From an uncultured Clostridia bacterium (GTDB lineage Bacteria; Bacillota; Dehalobacteriia; UBA4068): a stretch of 64,000 nucleotides of DNA. A model generated the notes under the pieces. The model searched no databases and was not told the DNA's origin. It saw only the letters and a program-made list of their open reading frames with translations. The stretch is from positions 1 through 64,000 of the forward strand of contig CALYAP010000029.1 in the NCBI GenBank assembly GCA_944393575.1, given 5' to 3'. The position numbers and the translations under genes were made by a program. Shown here piece by piece: positions 8,647-15,981 of the stretch (its first letter is position 1; every line of letters starts with the position of its first letter).

Positions 8647-8790
8647 ATGTTATATATCTGCCAATGCTGTGGCGCCCACTTTAGCAGGCCAGGCTATTAT
8701 TATGAATATCAGGGGGAATGCTTCGGCAACCCTGCTTATGAAACCATCGAGTGCTGTCCTTTTTGCGGCGGCTCTTACGAAGGAGGGTAA
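8647..8790 (+). CDS. Small zinc-ribbon-like protein, SOS-controlled, leaderless
   Basis: The 47-residue product has seven cysteines arranged as C-x-C-C-G near the start and C-C-P-F-C-G-G near the end, a likely zinc-binding ribbon. No function is recognised. The ATG at 8647 lies only six bases after the -10 box, so the transcript should begin at or next to the start codon and have no leader; no ribosome binding site is present. Longer in-frame starts (8536 TTG, 8629 ATG inside the LexA box) are less likely. The gene ends four bases before the next gene, and its 3' end carries that gene's AGGAGG. Confidence 0.65.
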   Translation: MLYICQCCGAHFSRPGYYYEYQGECFGNPAYETIECCPFCGGSYEGG

Positions 8791-8793
8791 GTT

Positions 8794-9249
8794 ATGACCA
8801 ATATCTCTTGGCGCAGAGATGCCAAAAACATACTATATAATTATCCAGAAAACCTACGTTATCTCAAATCTTTAGAACAAGATCTTATCTTTGCCCAATC
8901 ACCACACCGTGAGGTCAGGCGGCGCGGCGGAATATCCGACCCCACGGCAGTCAAGGGAATGATGTTGGATAAAGGGGAAATCAAAGCCTTGAAAGAGCAA
9001 TTAGCAGCAGTAGGGCGGTTGCTGGAACGGCTAGACAGCGCCCGGCGTGATGCCAAATATAAGCGTCTACTGCTGGAAATGGTCTATTTTCGCCGCAGCC
9101 ACAGTCTCTATGGCGCTGCCGCCTATCTGGGAATACCAGAGCGTACCGCTCACCGCTGGAATGCCAAAATACTGCATGCTCTAGCAGAGGAGCTGGGATA
9201 TTTTGACGAGGATGAACAGTCTTATCTACCGCACCATACCCGTCTCTAG
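8794..9249 (+). CDS. Phage late-transcription-regulator-like protein (RinA/ArpU type)
   Basis: The 151-residue protein has the layout of Gram-positive phage late-gene activators of the ArpU/RinA kind. These have an N-terminal helical part with a G-I-S-D-P-T-A motif (about residues 46-52), a coiled middle segment, and a sigma-region-4-like HTH (GAAAYLGIPERTAHRWNAKI, about residues 107-126). Such proteins switch on packaging and structural genes. AAGGAGGG sits in the end of the preceding zinc-ribbon gene, so translation is coupled and expression should follow the SOS promoter. No phage structural or packaging gene is in the window; it may be a remnant or may act on a locus elsewhere. The family call rests on architecture recognised by eye. 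Confidence 0.7.
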   Translation: MTNISWRRDAKNILYNYPENLRYLKSLEQDLIFAQSPHREVRRRGGISDPTAVKGMMLDKGEIKALKEQLAAVGRLLERLDSARRDAKYKRLLLEMVYFRRSHSLYGAAAYLGIPERTAHRWNAKILHALAEELGYFDEDEQSYLPHHTRL

Positions 9250-9409
9250 ATAAGCTCCCAACACCGTTAGCACTGATTAAAATCTCATCAAGGTAATACA
9301 GCCTACATGTTCTGCGGGCTGTGGTGTACAGTAGTCTGCTAAAGAGATTACCGTCCTAAGTAAAATCGAAAAGCAATGTTCCCTTTTAATCAAATTCCAG
9401 AAAAGGGTC

Positions 9410-10024
9410 TTAAAAATCAATAAAAACATCCTGCTCAAACTGCTTAGCTAAGCAGTCATAGAGCTGGGAAAGATACTCGTCTCCGCCGCTATAGCCCAAG
9501 CGGGACAGCAGATTGCAACAGCTCTCATAGCCGTGAACAAAGGAGCAAAGATATTCCCAACGAGCCAGGAGCAAGCAATTATCAACATAATCGGTGACGA
9601 TCGGCAAGTAGATGGAAGTGACTGCATCCATCAGCCGAAGATAGGCATCATGCACTTCTTCAAAACGGTAAAGTTGAACCCGCTGCTCATCAATGGTTGG
9701 CGGATTCTCCATACCCAGCCAATCACTCTCTGTCAACTCTGTTGCTGCCTTAACGGGCTGCTGGAGATAGTTGCGCATCGCTATCGCCATTCCCTGAACC
9801 CAGCAGCGGTGAACAGCAATGGAAAGGACGTTTTCTACCGTATAGCGGAAGTCTTCAAACAGCTCGTGTTTTTCGCTGCCAACACAAAATTGCATCATAT
9901 CGTCCAGCTCCAGCCGCAGCTCATCACGCCGTTTGAACAGCGGCCAGTTATTGCGGAGATAAAAAAAGACCTCTTCCTCACTATTATCAAGCCAACTTTG
10001 CAAATCAGGTGTTAATTTATCCAT
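9410..10024 (-). CDS. Uncharacterised 204-residue protein
   Basis: I do not recognise a family. The product is soluble, acidic, rich in Leu, Tyr, Asp and Glu, and predicted mostly helical. It has no signal peptide, membrane segment or metal motif. A GGAGG site stands about 10 bases before the ATG. It converges on the phage-regulator-like gene and diverges from the small XRE regulator at 10154, whose operator-like palindrome is within 120 bases and could control both. Codon use is less GC-rich than in the core genes. The 9250-9409 gap before it shows only a weak CCCTTTT/AAAAGGG inverted repeat. Confidence 0.7.
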   Translation of the reverse strand: MDKLTPDLQSWLDNSEEEVFFYLRNNWPLFKRRDELRLELDDMMQFCVGSEKHELFEDFRYTVENVLSIAVHRCWVQGMAIAMRNYLQQPVKAATELTESDWLGMENPPTIDEQRVQLYRFEEVHDAYLRLMDAVTSIYLPIVTDYVDNCLLLARWEYLCSFVHGYESCCNLLSRLGYSGGDEYLSQLYDCLAKQFEQDVFIDF

Positions 10025-10128
10025 ATCCCTTGCACCTCCAAAAGCAGCTATTTTAGCAGCAAAAACCTATCGGGACAGACAAAAAACCACATGTGATGTT
10101 GTGTATAACCGCTGGTTCTTTAGATATA

Positions 10129-10143
10129 CTCCTATAATAGGAG
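10129..10143. repeat. 15-bp perfect palindrome at the start of an XRE gene
   Basis: CTCCTATAATAGGAG is a perfect odd palindrome that contains a TATAAT-like -10 and the ribosome binding site (AGGAG) of the gene at 10154. It is a probable autoregulatory operator. Confidence 0.65.
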
Positions 10144-10153
10144 AGATTTAAGC

Positions 10154-10378
10154 ATGGGCCAGCATCAAAAGGAATATGAGTTAATAGGCGCAAATATTTT
10201 ATACTACCGTAAGCAAGCTGGCTTAACACAAGCACAGCTGGCTGAAAAGGTTTCGCTCAGCACCAATCATCTGCAGCGAATAGAAACTGCGGTCTCGGTG
10301 CCTTCATTACCCACGCTCTTGGATATTGCCAAAGCATTGGGGATCACTGTGGACAGACTTTTTATTAGAAATCACTAA
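10154..10378 (+). CDS. Small XRE-family transcriptional regulator
   Basis: The 74-residue protein is a single Cro/C1-type HTH domain: RKQAGLTQAQLAEKVSLSTNHLQRIETAVSVPSLPTLLDIAKALGI is the full five-helix pattern, split here only by normal loops. There is no sensor domain, so it probably acts as a dimeric repressor of its own or nearby genes. GGAGAG precedes the ATG inside the palindrome at 10129-10143. It is divergent from the unknown gene at 9410-10024 and closed by a strong terminator. Confidence 0.85.
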   Translation: MGQHQKEYELIGANILYYRKQAGLTQAQLAEKVSLSTNHLQRIETAVSVPSLPTLLDIAKALGITVDRLFIRNH

Positions 10379-10430
10379 GCAAAAGCATGCTGCAGACCAA
10401 AAGCTACTATAAATATCTTAATCAACAGCT

Positions 10431-10461
10431 ACGGTATCGTCAATAGCGATACCGTTTTTTT
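10431..10461 (+). terminator. Rho-independent terminator of the XRE gene
   Basis: ACGGTATCG (10431-10439) pairs with CGATACCGT (10447-10455), followed by seven T residues. Confidence 0.92.
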
Positions 10462-10489
10462 AACAAAAATAACTGCCACCCCAACTTTC

Positions 10490-10540
10490 TATATGGCTAA
10501 ATAATGGCCATATATTATGGCTATTATATCGGCCATAATA
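10490..10540. promoter_or_regulatory. Two overlapping operator-like inverted repeats
   Basis: TATATGGC (10490-10497) faces GCCATATA (10507-10514) across 9 bases. TATTATGGC (10513-10521) faces GCCATAATA (10532-10540) across 10 bases. The shared TATGGC half-site and similar spacing point to tandem binding sites for a dimeric regulator, probably the HTH protein encoded 30 bases downstream. Confidence 0.7.
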
Positions 10541-10570
10541 AAAAAAGTAAAGGGGATGAGTTGTTAGATC

Positions 10571-10780
10571 ATGATTAGATACGACCCATTATGGACCACT
10601 ATGGCAGCGCAGCGGGTAACAACTTATACTCTCCGGGTCAAGCATGGGATGAGCCACGCTACAGTACAACGGTTACAAAAGAACTTGCCTGTATCTACCC
10701 ACACGCTTAACCGGCTCTGCTGCATTCTTAATTGCCGGCTAGAGGATATTGCCGAATATGTGCCTGACGAACAGAAGTGA
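10571..10780 (+). CDS. Small Cro/C1-type HTH protein (YozG-like)
   Basis: The 69-residue protein matches the minimal Cro/C1-type HTH class typified by YozG: an N-terminal basic helix, GMSHATVQRLQKNLPVSTHTLNRLCCILNC as the HTH core, and a C-terminal LEDIAEYVPDE helix. Such short proteins are common in mobile elements and toxin or immunity control. AGGGGATG lies upstream of the ATG, and two inverted repeats precede it (10490-10540). No partner gene is attached. Confidence 0.8.
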   Translation: MIRYDPLWTTMAAQRVTTYTLRVKHGMSHATVQRLQKNLPVSTHTLNRLCCILNCRLEDIAEYVPDEQK

Positions 10781-11070
10781 GTCAGGATAAATTCACCGCA
10801 AAAAGGAGCCACAGAGATGGCTCTGAACAAAATTTGTGGTGACAGAATATTGAGCTCATTGCTAAAAAATCATGCCTCATCAGCGCCAAATAGCTATCTG
10901 TAATGCATGAAAAGAAAACAGGCGAAAAGGCATTTTATGTCAAGACGGATACCCCTTCCTGACAGAAAAAACCAGATAAAAAGGGGTCTTATCCAACAAT
11001 ATTGTAGCATATTTAAACATGGCATGCAACAAAATAGTAGCATTGCTTTAAAAAAGGAGCTGATGCTACT
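10781..11070. other. Intergenic with hairpin and regulator half-sites
   Basis: Contains nested inverted repeats (TCACC...GGTGA enclosing GAGCCA...TGGCTC, about 10796-10842), possibly the terminator of the gene ending at 10780, and the half-sites described at 11003-11072. A 63-codon frame at 10907 has no ribosome binding site and is not called. Confidence 0.55.
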
Positions 11071-11072
11071 AT
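11003..11072. repeat. Three TAGCAT half-sites around an XRE gene start
   Basis: TGTAGCAT (11003-11010), ATAGTAGCAT (11034-11043) and its exact reverse complement ATGCTACTAT (11063-11072) surround the promoter, ribosome binding site and start codon of the gene at 11071. The last two form a 10-base-arm inverted repeat with AAGGAG in its loop. Confidence 0.65.
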
Positions 11073-11298
11073 GTTTTTTCAGCGGTTGGAAGATCTAAGG
11101 ATCGACGCCGATAAAACACAAGCCGACATCGCCCAAGTGCTTTCCTGCAACAGAGAAGTGTACCGCCGCTATGAAAAAGGCAAATACGAGCTTCCTGTCT
11201 GGGCATTAATCAAATTAGCTAAATATTATCACACCAGCACCGACTATATTTTGGGTTTGACCGATAATCCCAAGCCCTACCGGGAAGCACATAAATAA
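11071..11298 (+). CDS. Small XRE-family regulator
   Basis: The 75-residue protein is a single HTH_3 domain, RIDADKTQADIAQVLSC ... EVYRRYEKGKYELPVWALIKLAKYYHTSTDYILGLTD, a very common class of phage- and element-borne repressors. AAGGAG lies 11 bases before the ATG. The start region is embedded in TAGCAT repeats (11003-11072), which suggests autoregulation. It is the third tiny HTH gene in 1.2 kb, giving this stretch the look of an element remnant or regulatory island. Confidence 0.87.
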   Translation: MFFQRLEDLRIDADKTQADIAQVLSCNREVYRRYEKGKYELPVWALIKLAKYYHTSTDYILGLTDNPKPYREAHK

Positions 11299-11397
11299 CA
11301 CCGAGTACGATAAACAAGGTAAATGCTCTTCCAACCGTCAATCAGACTTGTCTTCCCCGCGGCAAGACCAAGACTAGCGGTTAACAATCAACAACAC

Positions 11398-11424
11398 AAG
11401 AGGCAGCCTAAATGCTGCCTCTTT
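11398..11424 (+). terminator. Terminator-like hairpin after the XRE gene
   Basis: AAGAGGCAGC (11398-11407) pairs perfectly with GCTGCCTCTT (11414-11423) around a six-base loop, with a short T-tract. Confidence 0.7.
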
Positions 11425-11820
11425 GATGTCTGATCGTTTTCCGACAAAAAGCGACAGTCGCCTCTGGGATCTGGAAAAACAAGCTGATATTTGTCAGCTG
11501 GCCGGAGCTGCCACAGCCCCAAAACAGGTAGCGCTGAGAAAGATAATAATCCGCATTAGCAATCATCTTGCCCCCTGTTTTCTCTCTGCAGGCCAAACCG
11601 ACATAAGCCGACAGTACCCTATTCCTCTAGGGTCAAAACGACATCGCCCGACACTGTCTGAGCATTTCCCCTTTTCTCCAGCACTAATCCTGCATTCTCT
11701 GACACTGTCCGATGATTTCGGAGGATATTCGTTCGCATTCAGCGTTATCCTCTATTATCCGAGCTGCTCCATGGCTAGTCGAGATCAGCAGCTGTGGCAA
11801 TATACTTATGCTGTCCCAAC
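11425..11820. other. Intergenic stretch with GACACTGTC copies, no gene seen
   Basis: No convincing coding region. GACACTGTC occurs at 11650-11658 and 11701-11709 and again at 17394-17402, in a similarly odd intergenic region. Several CGACA(C/T) words are scattered here. Confidence 0.5.
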
Positions 11821-11861
11821 AAAAAACTCCTGTCATCAGCTACAAGCCCATGACAGGAGTT
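11821..11861 (-). terminator. Rho-independent terminator of the transporter gene
   Basis: AACTCCTGTCAT (11825-11836) pairs with ATGACAGGAGTT (11850-11861); the minus strand then reads six U residues. Confidence 0.9.
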
Positions 11862-11935
11862 CTCCAAAGTTAAATTACTGTGAAAATCCACATACTGTGG
11901 AAAAGTTTTATACCCAAACCCGTTTAGCGATAAAG

Positions 11936-12550
11936 CTAGTCATTATCCTCTTTGACCAGGTAAACGCCACCAAAGCTCAGCAGTGAGACCACATACTTGA
12001 TAATCAGGTTGGAGAGGAACATCCCTACCAGCACCGAAAAATCATACAAGCCAGTATAAGCGATCAGCAGGAAAACAGCGGTATCGATCGGCACCGAGAT
12101 AGTATTGGAAAGGATAACACGTAGCCATTGCTTGCGGGTACCGTATTTACGCCGCACTGCTGAATAGACCACGGTATCGATCAACTCGGCGATAGTCATC
12201 GCCACCACCGATGCTGCTACCAAGCGCAGCCCCGGGGCCAGCACCAAAGAATATTCAGCCTGGGCACCCACCGTAGGATCTGCCGGCAGCGCGCCAACCA
12301 TCCAGACAAAAGCAAAGAGCAGGATATTGATTCCTGCTGCCAGCCAGATGGTGAAACGGGTGATCTGCGCACCAGTCTTCTTATGCAGCAGGTCGCGCAT
12401 GGTAAAAGTAAACGGATAAAGCAACGCGCCGCCGTCTACCGAGAGGCCGGCGATATTGAGAATACGCAGCGAACCCAGATTGGAAAAGATGATCAGGCTG
12501 ATGTAGCCGGCTGCTGCGGCAATGATTATTTTAAGTCTTTTATTGTCCAT
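11936..12550 (-). CDS. Queuosine precursor transporter (YhhQ/DUF165 family)
   Basis: The 204-residue, six-segment membrane protein matches the queuosine precursor transporter family. Motifs include the FSNLGSLRILNIAGLSVDGGALLYPFTFTMRDLLHK block, AELIDTVVYSAVRR, and RVILSNTISVPIDTAVFLLIAY. Members import queuine or preQ bases for tRNA modification. The ATG at 12550 is taken as the start. A perfect TATAAT -10 lies only six bases upstream (12557-12562), so the mRNA is probably leaderless; a TTG at 12568 would place the -10 inside the gene. No preQ1 riboswitch is possible with this layout. Confidence 0.9.
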   Translation of the reverse strand: MDNKRLKIIIAAAAGYISLIIFSNLGSLRILNIAGLSVDGGALLYPFTFTMRDLLHKKTGAQITRFTIWLAAGINILLFAFVWMVGALPADPTVGAQAEYSLVLAPGLRLVAASVVAMTIAELIDTVVYSAVRRKYGTRKQWLRVILSNTISVPIDTAVFLLIAYTGLYDFSVLVGMFLSNLIIKYVVSLLSFGGVYLVKEDND

Positions 12551-12556
12551 GGCGCT

Positions 12557-12562
12557 ATTATA
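12557..12562 (-). promoter_or_regulatory. -10 box six bases before the transporter ATG
   Basis: TATAAT on the minus strand with a weak TTTTCA -35 at 17 bases. The distance implies transcription starting at or beside the ATG. Confidence 0.55.
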
Positions 12563-12664
12563 GCACAAGCCTATCCTGATGAAAAGAATAAAATTTTGTC
12601 GCCGGCAAGGAAGCAGGAAAAGCTTTCTTAGGCAGCGAACAGATAGGCGAAAGGGGGTCTGAGC

Positions 12665-13138
12665 ATGCAGGAAAGAATGGAAAAATATCAGCTCAGCAAG
12701 GAAGAAATCACTACCGTACTGACAGAGAGCAGCAGCGGAGTACTAGCTACCATCAATAGCGATGGTTCTCCCTATGCCACACCGATTCAATTCGTCTATC
12801 AGGGTGGACGGCTCTATTTTCATGGCAGGAGTGCCGGGCAGAAGCTGGATAATCTGCGTGCCGACGCCAGAGTCAGCTTCACTGCCTATCAGGAGCAAGG
12901 TCTACAGCGCAGTCCGCAGGGTAAGCCATGCGGCACCAACACCTGCTACCGCAGTGTCATCATCAGCGGAACCGCCCGTGAGCTGAGCGATCCCGCTGCT
13001 AAGACCGCAGCATTGGCAGCTATCGTGGCTAAATACACGCCTGAGCTGGCAGGAGTACCCCTACCTGAAACATCAGTGGCCAAAACAGCAGTGATCGAGC
13101 TGACCCCAGATGCTATCACCGGCAAATATTACGGCTAG
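12665..13138 (+). CDS. Pyridoxamine 5'-phosphate oxidase-fold flavoprotein
   Basis: The 157-residue protein has the split-barrel FMN-binding fold of the PPOX/NimA group: GVLATINSDGSPYATPIQFVYQGGRLYFHGRSAGQKLDNLRADARVSF is its typical N-terminal half, interrupted here only by turns. Members bind FMN, F420 or haem, and some confer nitroimidazole resistance. The exact cofactor and substrate are not readable. AAGGGGG lies upstream of the ATG. It is divergent from the transporter gene and single. Confidence 0.85.
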   Translation: MQERMEKYQLSKEEITTVLTESSSGVLATINSDGSPYATPIQFVYQGGRLYFHGRSAGQKLDNLRADARVSFTAYQEQGLQRSPQGKPCGTNTCYRSVIISGTARELSDPAAKTAALAAIVAKYTPELAGVPLPETSVAKTAVIELTPDAITGKYYG

Positions 13139-13646
13139 GCTGCCCCTTCTATCTGGCGGACAGCCCAACTGCGCTATTGATATCTTGAGCCAAGCAACAG
13201 CATCATTCACAAATATCGAATAGACTGAAGCAGTGGGTCAACCAAGCAAACCGGCAGACTGGATAACCGACTAGCTGATAGCTCGTGCAGCTGGAAGCCA
13301 GCAAAGACTTTGCACTATCACAGCTGCTAGCCCATCAAGCCAAATTTCAGCAGCAGTCATCTCCATTTGGCTAAAGCCAGGCACGACTGCCAGCAGCTCT
13401 GGCGGCTGCCGGCATTTCTTCTGCGATAGGAGCTCCTTGGCTGCTAGCCGCTTGCTCTGTAAGAGCAGCTGTTGAGAACAGATATATTAATCAATCCTTG
13501 GCATAACAAACAGCGGGTATGTTTCACGTGAAACATACCCGCTAATATTTACCTTCTTATCAACAGCCGGCAGTAGCAGGCGGCAATGACCCGCTGCTTA
13601 CAGCAGCCCAAAAAGCATTATCCAGTAGCTAAGTTACAGCAATTGA
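13139..13646. other. Intergenic region with a parS site, no gene seen
   Basis: No coding region is supported in about 510 bases. The only clear element is the parS palindrome at 13512-13543. Confidence 0.7.
13512..13543. promoter_or_regulatory. parS site inside a 32-bp perfect palindrome
   Basis: TGTTTCACGTGAAACA (13520-13535) is the exact ParB-binding consensus. The symmetry continues perfectly for eight more bases on each side (13512-13543). It lies about 100 bases past the parB stop. Confidence 0.95.
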
Positions 13647-14525
13647 TCAGCGTTTGCGCTCCGGCAGCAGCTTCTCGATCAGGTTTTCCAGATCGTCCGC
13701 GCTGTGGTAGGAGATCACCAGGCGCCCTTTTTGCAGATCTCCCTGCAAACGTGCTGGCAGCCCCAGGGTGGAGGTAAAACGCTTTTCCAAATCGTGCAGA
13801 TGCGCTGGGTGGGCAAGAGGCTTCCGCTGATTTGGACGCTTTTCTTCGCTCCAGCTCTTGGCCAAAGCCTCGGCCTGGCGGACCGATAGATTGCGTCGGC
13901 AAATCTCCTCAGCCAGACGCGCCTGCAAACGGGAATCGCTCAATGACAGCAATGCCCGGGCATGGCCGGCGCTGAGGCGCCCATCCTCGACCATCTTCTG
14001 ATATTGCGGCGCCAGCTGCAACAGGCGAAGGGTATTGGCCACATAGGGACGGCTCTTGCCGAGACGTTCCGCCAACTGCTCCTGAGTATAACCAAAATTA
14101 TCGATCAGACGGCGGTAAGCCGCGGCCTCCTCCATGGCGGTCAAATTCTCGCGCTGGATATTCTCGATCAGCGAAACCTCAGCCTGTTCAGACTCATTAT
14201 AAGTAGAGATAATGCAGGGCAGCTCGGCTAAAGCTGCCATCTGGGCGGCGCGGAAACGCCGCTCGCCAACGATGATGCGGTAACTGCCATCACCAAGGCT
14301 GGTCACCAGCAATGGCTGCATCACGCCAAATTGGCGGATCGACTCGGCCAGCTCAGACAGCTTATCCTCATCAAAAATCTGGCGCGGTTGATCAGGGTCG
14401 GCCTGCAATTTGCCGATCGGGAGCATCACTATTTTTTGCTGAGGGCTGGTTTCCTCAAAAATCGGCTTATCCGGCATCAGTGCCGAAAGACCACGTCCGA
14501 GAGCCTGTTTTTTCGCCTTTACCAT
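13647..14525 (-). CDS. parB: Chromosome partitioning protein ParB (Spo0J)
   Basis: ParB is a CTP-dependent clamp that loads at parS and spreads to organise the origin for segregation with ParA. The 292-residue product has the GRGLSALMP N-terminus, the CTP-binding ParB-box motifs (PRQIFDEDKLSELAESI, and GERRFRA at about residues 87-93), the central HTH (YTQEQLAERLGKSRPYVANTLRLL) and a C-terminal dimerisation end. AAGGAGG precedes the ATG. It follows parA by 53 bases on the same strand; three parS sites lie within 2.4 kb. Confidence 0.97.
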   Translation of the reverse strand: MVKAKKQALGRGLSALMPDKPIFEETSPQQKIVMLPIGKLQADPDQPRQIFDEDKLSELAESIRQFGVMQPLLVTSLGDGSYRIIVGERRFRAAQMAALAELPCIISTYNESEQAEVSLIENIQRENLTAMEEAAAYRRLIDNFGYTQEQLAERLGKSRPYVANTLRLLQLAPQYQKMVEDGRLSAGHARALLSLSDSRLQARLAEEICRRNLSVRQAEALAKSWSEEKRPNQRKPLAHPAHLHDLEKRFTSTLGLPARLQGDLQKGRLVISYHSADDLENLIEKLLPERKR

Positions 14526-14578
14526 AGAGACCTCCTTAAATTCAGCAGCCGGGCTGCTGGTATTTGCTCGCTATCCCG

Positions 14579-15343
14579 CTACTCCTGGCGGGTAAGAAAT
14601 TCATCAGCCAGAGCCTGGTATTCCACTGCGCCGCGCGATTTCGGATCATAGATAATGCCGGGTAATCCGTGGCTGGGAGCCTCGGACAAGCGCACCGAGC
14701 GGGAAATCTGCGTATCATAGACTTTGCGCCCAAAATAATTACGCGCCTCATCAGCAACCTGCGAAGAAAGATTGGTGCGGGCGTCAAACATGGTCAGCAG
14801 CACCCCTTCGATCTCCAGATCCGGATTGAGGTTTTTGCGGATCATCTCATAAGTATTGAGCAGCTGAGTTACCCCCTCCAGCGCATAGTACTCGCATTGT
14901 AGGGGCAGCAACGCCCGGTCTGCAGCGGAGAGGGCATTGATAGTCAGCAGGCCCAAGGAAGGCGGACAGTCGATGAAAATATAATCATAGCGCTCCTTTT
15001 GTGGGCGAAGTATCTGCCGCAAACGGTTTTCCCGCGAGATCGCCGAAACCAGTTCGACTTCTGCGCCAGCCAGCTGAATGGTAGCAGGGATCAGGTCTAG
15101 CTGCTGATAATCAGTATGGAGCAGCACTGCTTCCAGCGGAGCATCATTGATCAGCAGATCATAAACACAATGCTCGATCTGCCGGCGGTCAATACCCAAT
15201 CCACTGGTGGCATTGCCCTGTGGGTCCAGATCCACCAGCAGGGTATGATGACCGCGCTGCGCTATGGCGGCAGAAAGATTGATGGCAGTGGTGGTCTTGG
15301 CCACACCGCCTTTTTGGTTGACGATAGCGATGATTTTTCCCAT
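14579..15343 (-). CDS. parA: Chromosome partitioning ATPase ParA (Soj)
   Basis: The 254-residue deviant-Walker ATPase begins MGKIIAIVNQKGGVAKTTTAINLSAA, with the KGGVAKTT motif, followed by DLDPQGNATSGLG and IDCPPSLGLLT. It forms ATP-dependent dimers on nucleoid DNA that pull ParB-parS complexes, and in relatives also modulates DnaA. AGGAGGAG precedes the ATG. It is co-directional with parB. A noc gene, found upstream in many Bacilli, is not present. Length is typical. Confidence 0.97.
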   Translation of the reverse strand: MGKIIAIVNQKGGVAKTTTAINLSAAIAQRGHHTLLVDLDPQGNATSGLGIDRRQIEHCVYDLLINDAPLEAVLLHTDYQQLDLIPATIQLAGAEVELVSAISRENRLRQILRPQKERYDYIFIDCPPSLGLLTINALSAADRALLPLQCEYYALEGVTQLLNTYEMIRKNLNPDLEIEGVLLTMFDARTNLSSQVADEARNYFGRKVYDTQISRSVRLSEAPSHGLPGIIYDPKSRGAVEYQALADEFLTRQE

Positions 15344-15662
15344 GAAGCTCCTCCTGATCGTTTCGCTTTTAGTTGTGGCGCACTGAGCAGCCTGCGCTAA
15401 ACTCTTGGCCCTATCAGCCTTCCCCTATATCATACTCCACTATCGGCATTGATGCAAGTAGGCCTACTTTCATCTATCAGAACCGCGGCGATCTTTTTAT
15501 TCTCAACAGCAGGGCGGTCTCTGACATCATGCAGGCAGATAGCCTTCTGTGCAATTTCCACCGACAAAAGGAGGGGCCGTCAGCCATTAGCTGACACATC
15601 ATGCCGCGGCGGCAGAATGCCTGCCAGCTATGGAGACATTGGCAGCAGTCCCCTGCTAAGAT

Positions 15663-15685
15663 AAAAAAGCGCGGGGTACTCCCGC
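15663..15685 (-). terminator. Terminator downstream of rsmG
   Basis: GCGGG (15671-15675) pairs with CCCGC (15681-15685); the minus strand then reads GC and six U residues. It lies about 300 bases past the rsmG stop. Confidence 0.75.
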
Positions 15686-15766
15686 ACCGACGACGAGCTT
15701 CACCCGCCTGAGCAGATTTTTCCTCAAAAGAGCAAGACAAGCAAACGGAAAAAAATAAACTACCGT

Positions 15767-15782
15767 TGTTTCACGTGAAACG
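15767..15782. promoter_or_regulatory. parS site
   Basis: TGTTTCACGTGAAACG matches the parS consensus at 15 of 16 positions. Confidence 0.9.
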
Positions 15783-15835
15783 TTTCCCAACAGCAAACAG
15801 GAATGTTAGCAAAAGCACCCCATCTCGACCATCTC

Positions 15836-15851
15836 TGTTTCACGTGAAACT
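15836..15851. promoter_or_regulatory. parS site
   Basis: TGTTTCACGTGAAACT matches the parS consensus at 15 of 16 positions; it is 69 bases from the neighbouring site. Confidence 0.9.
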
Positions 15852-15981
15852 ATTATCTCGATGCAGAACTGCCAAAAGATGCTCTGAGCAGAGACCATAA
15901 ATATCACGGGCATACATCTAACCCGTCGCTACATGCCTCAGCCGTCGCATAACGGCAAGAGCCCTGTCAAACATCCAGCAG

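Larger units (their letters stand above)
15344..15981. other. Intergenic region with two parS sites and a terminator, no gene seen
   Basis: About 640 bases between parA and rsmG. It contains parS copies at 15767-15782 and 15836-15851 and a minus-strand terminator at 15663-15685. Short frames here lack ribosome binding sites. Confidence 0.7.

Noticed and set aside
10907-11098. 63-codon frame overlapping the third XRE gene
   Set aside because: No ribosome binding site; it covers the operator repeats and promoter of the real gene.
11423-11986. 187-codon plus-strand frame
   Set aside because: It runs through a terminator hairpin and into the antisense of the transporter gene, without a start signal.
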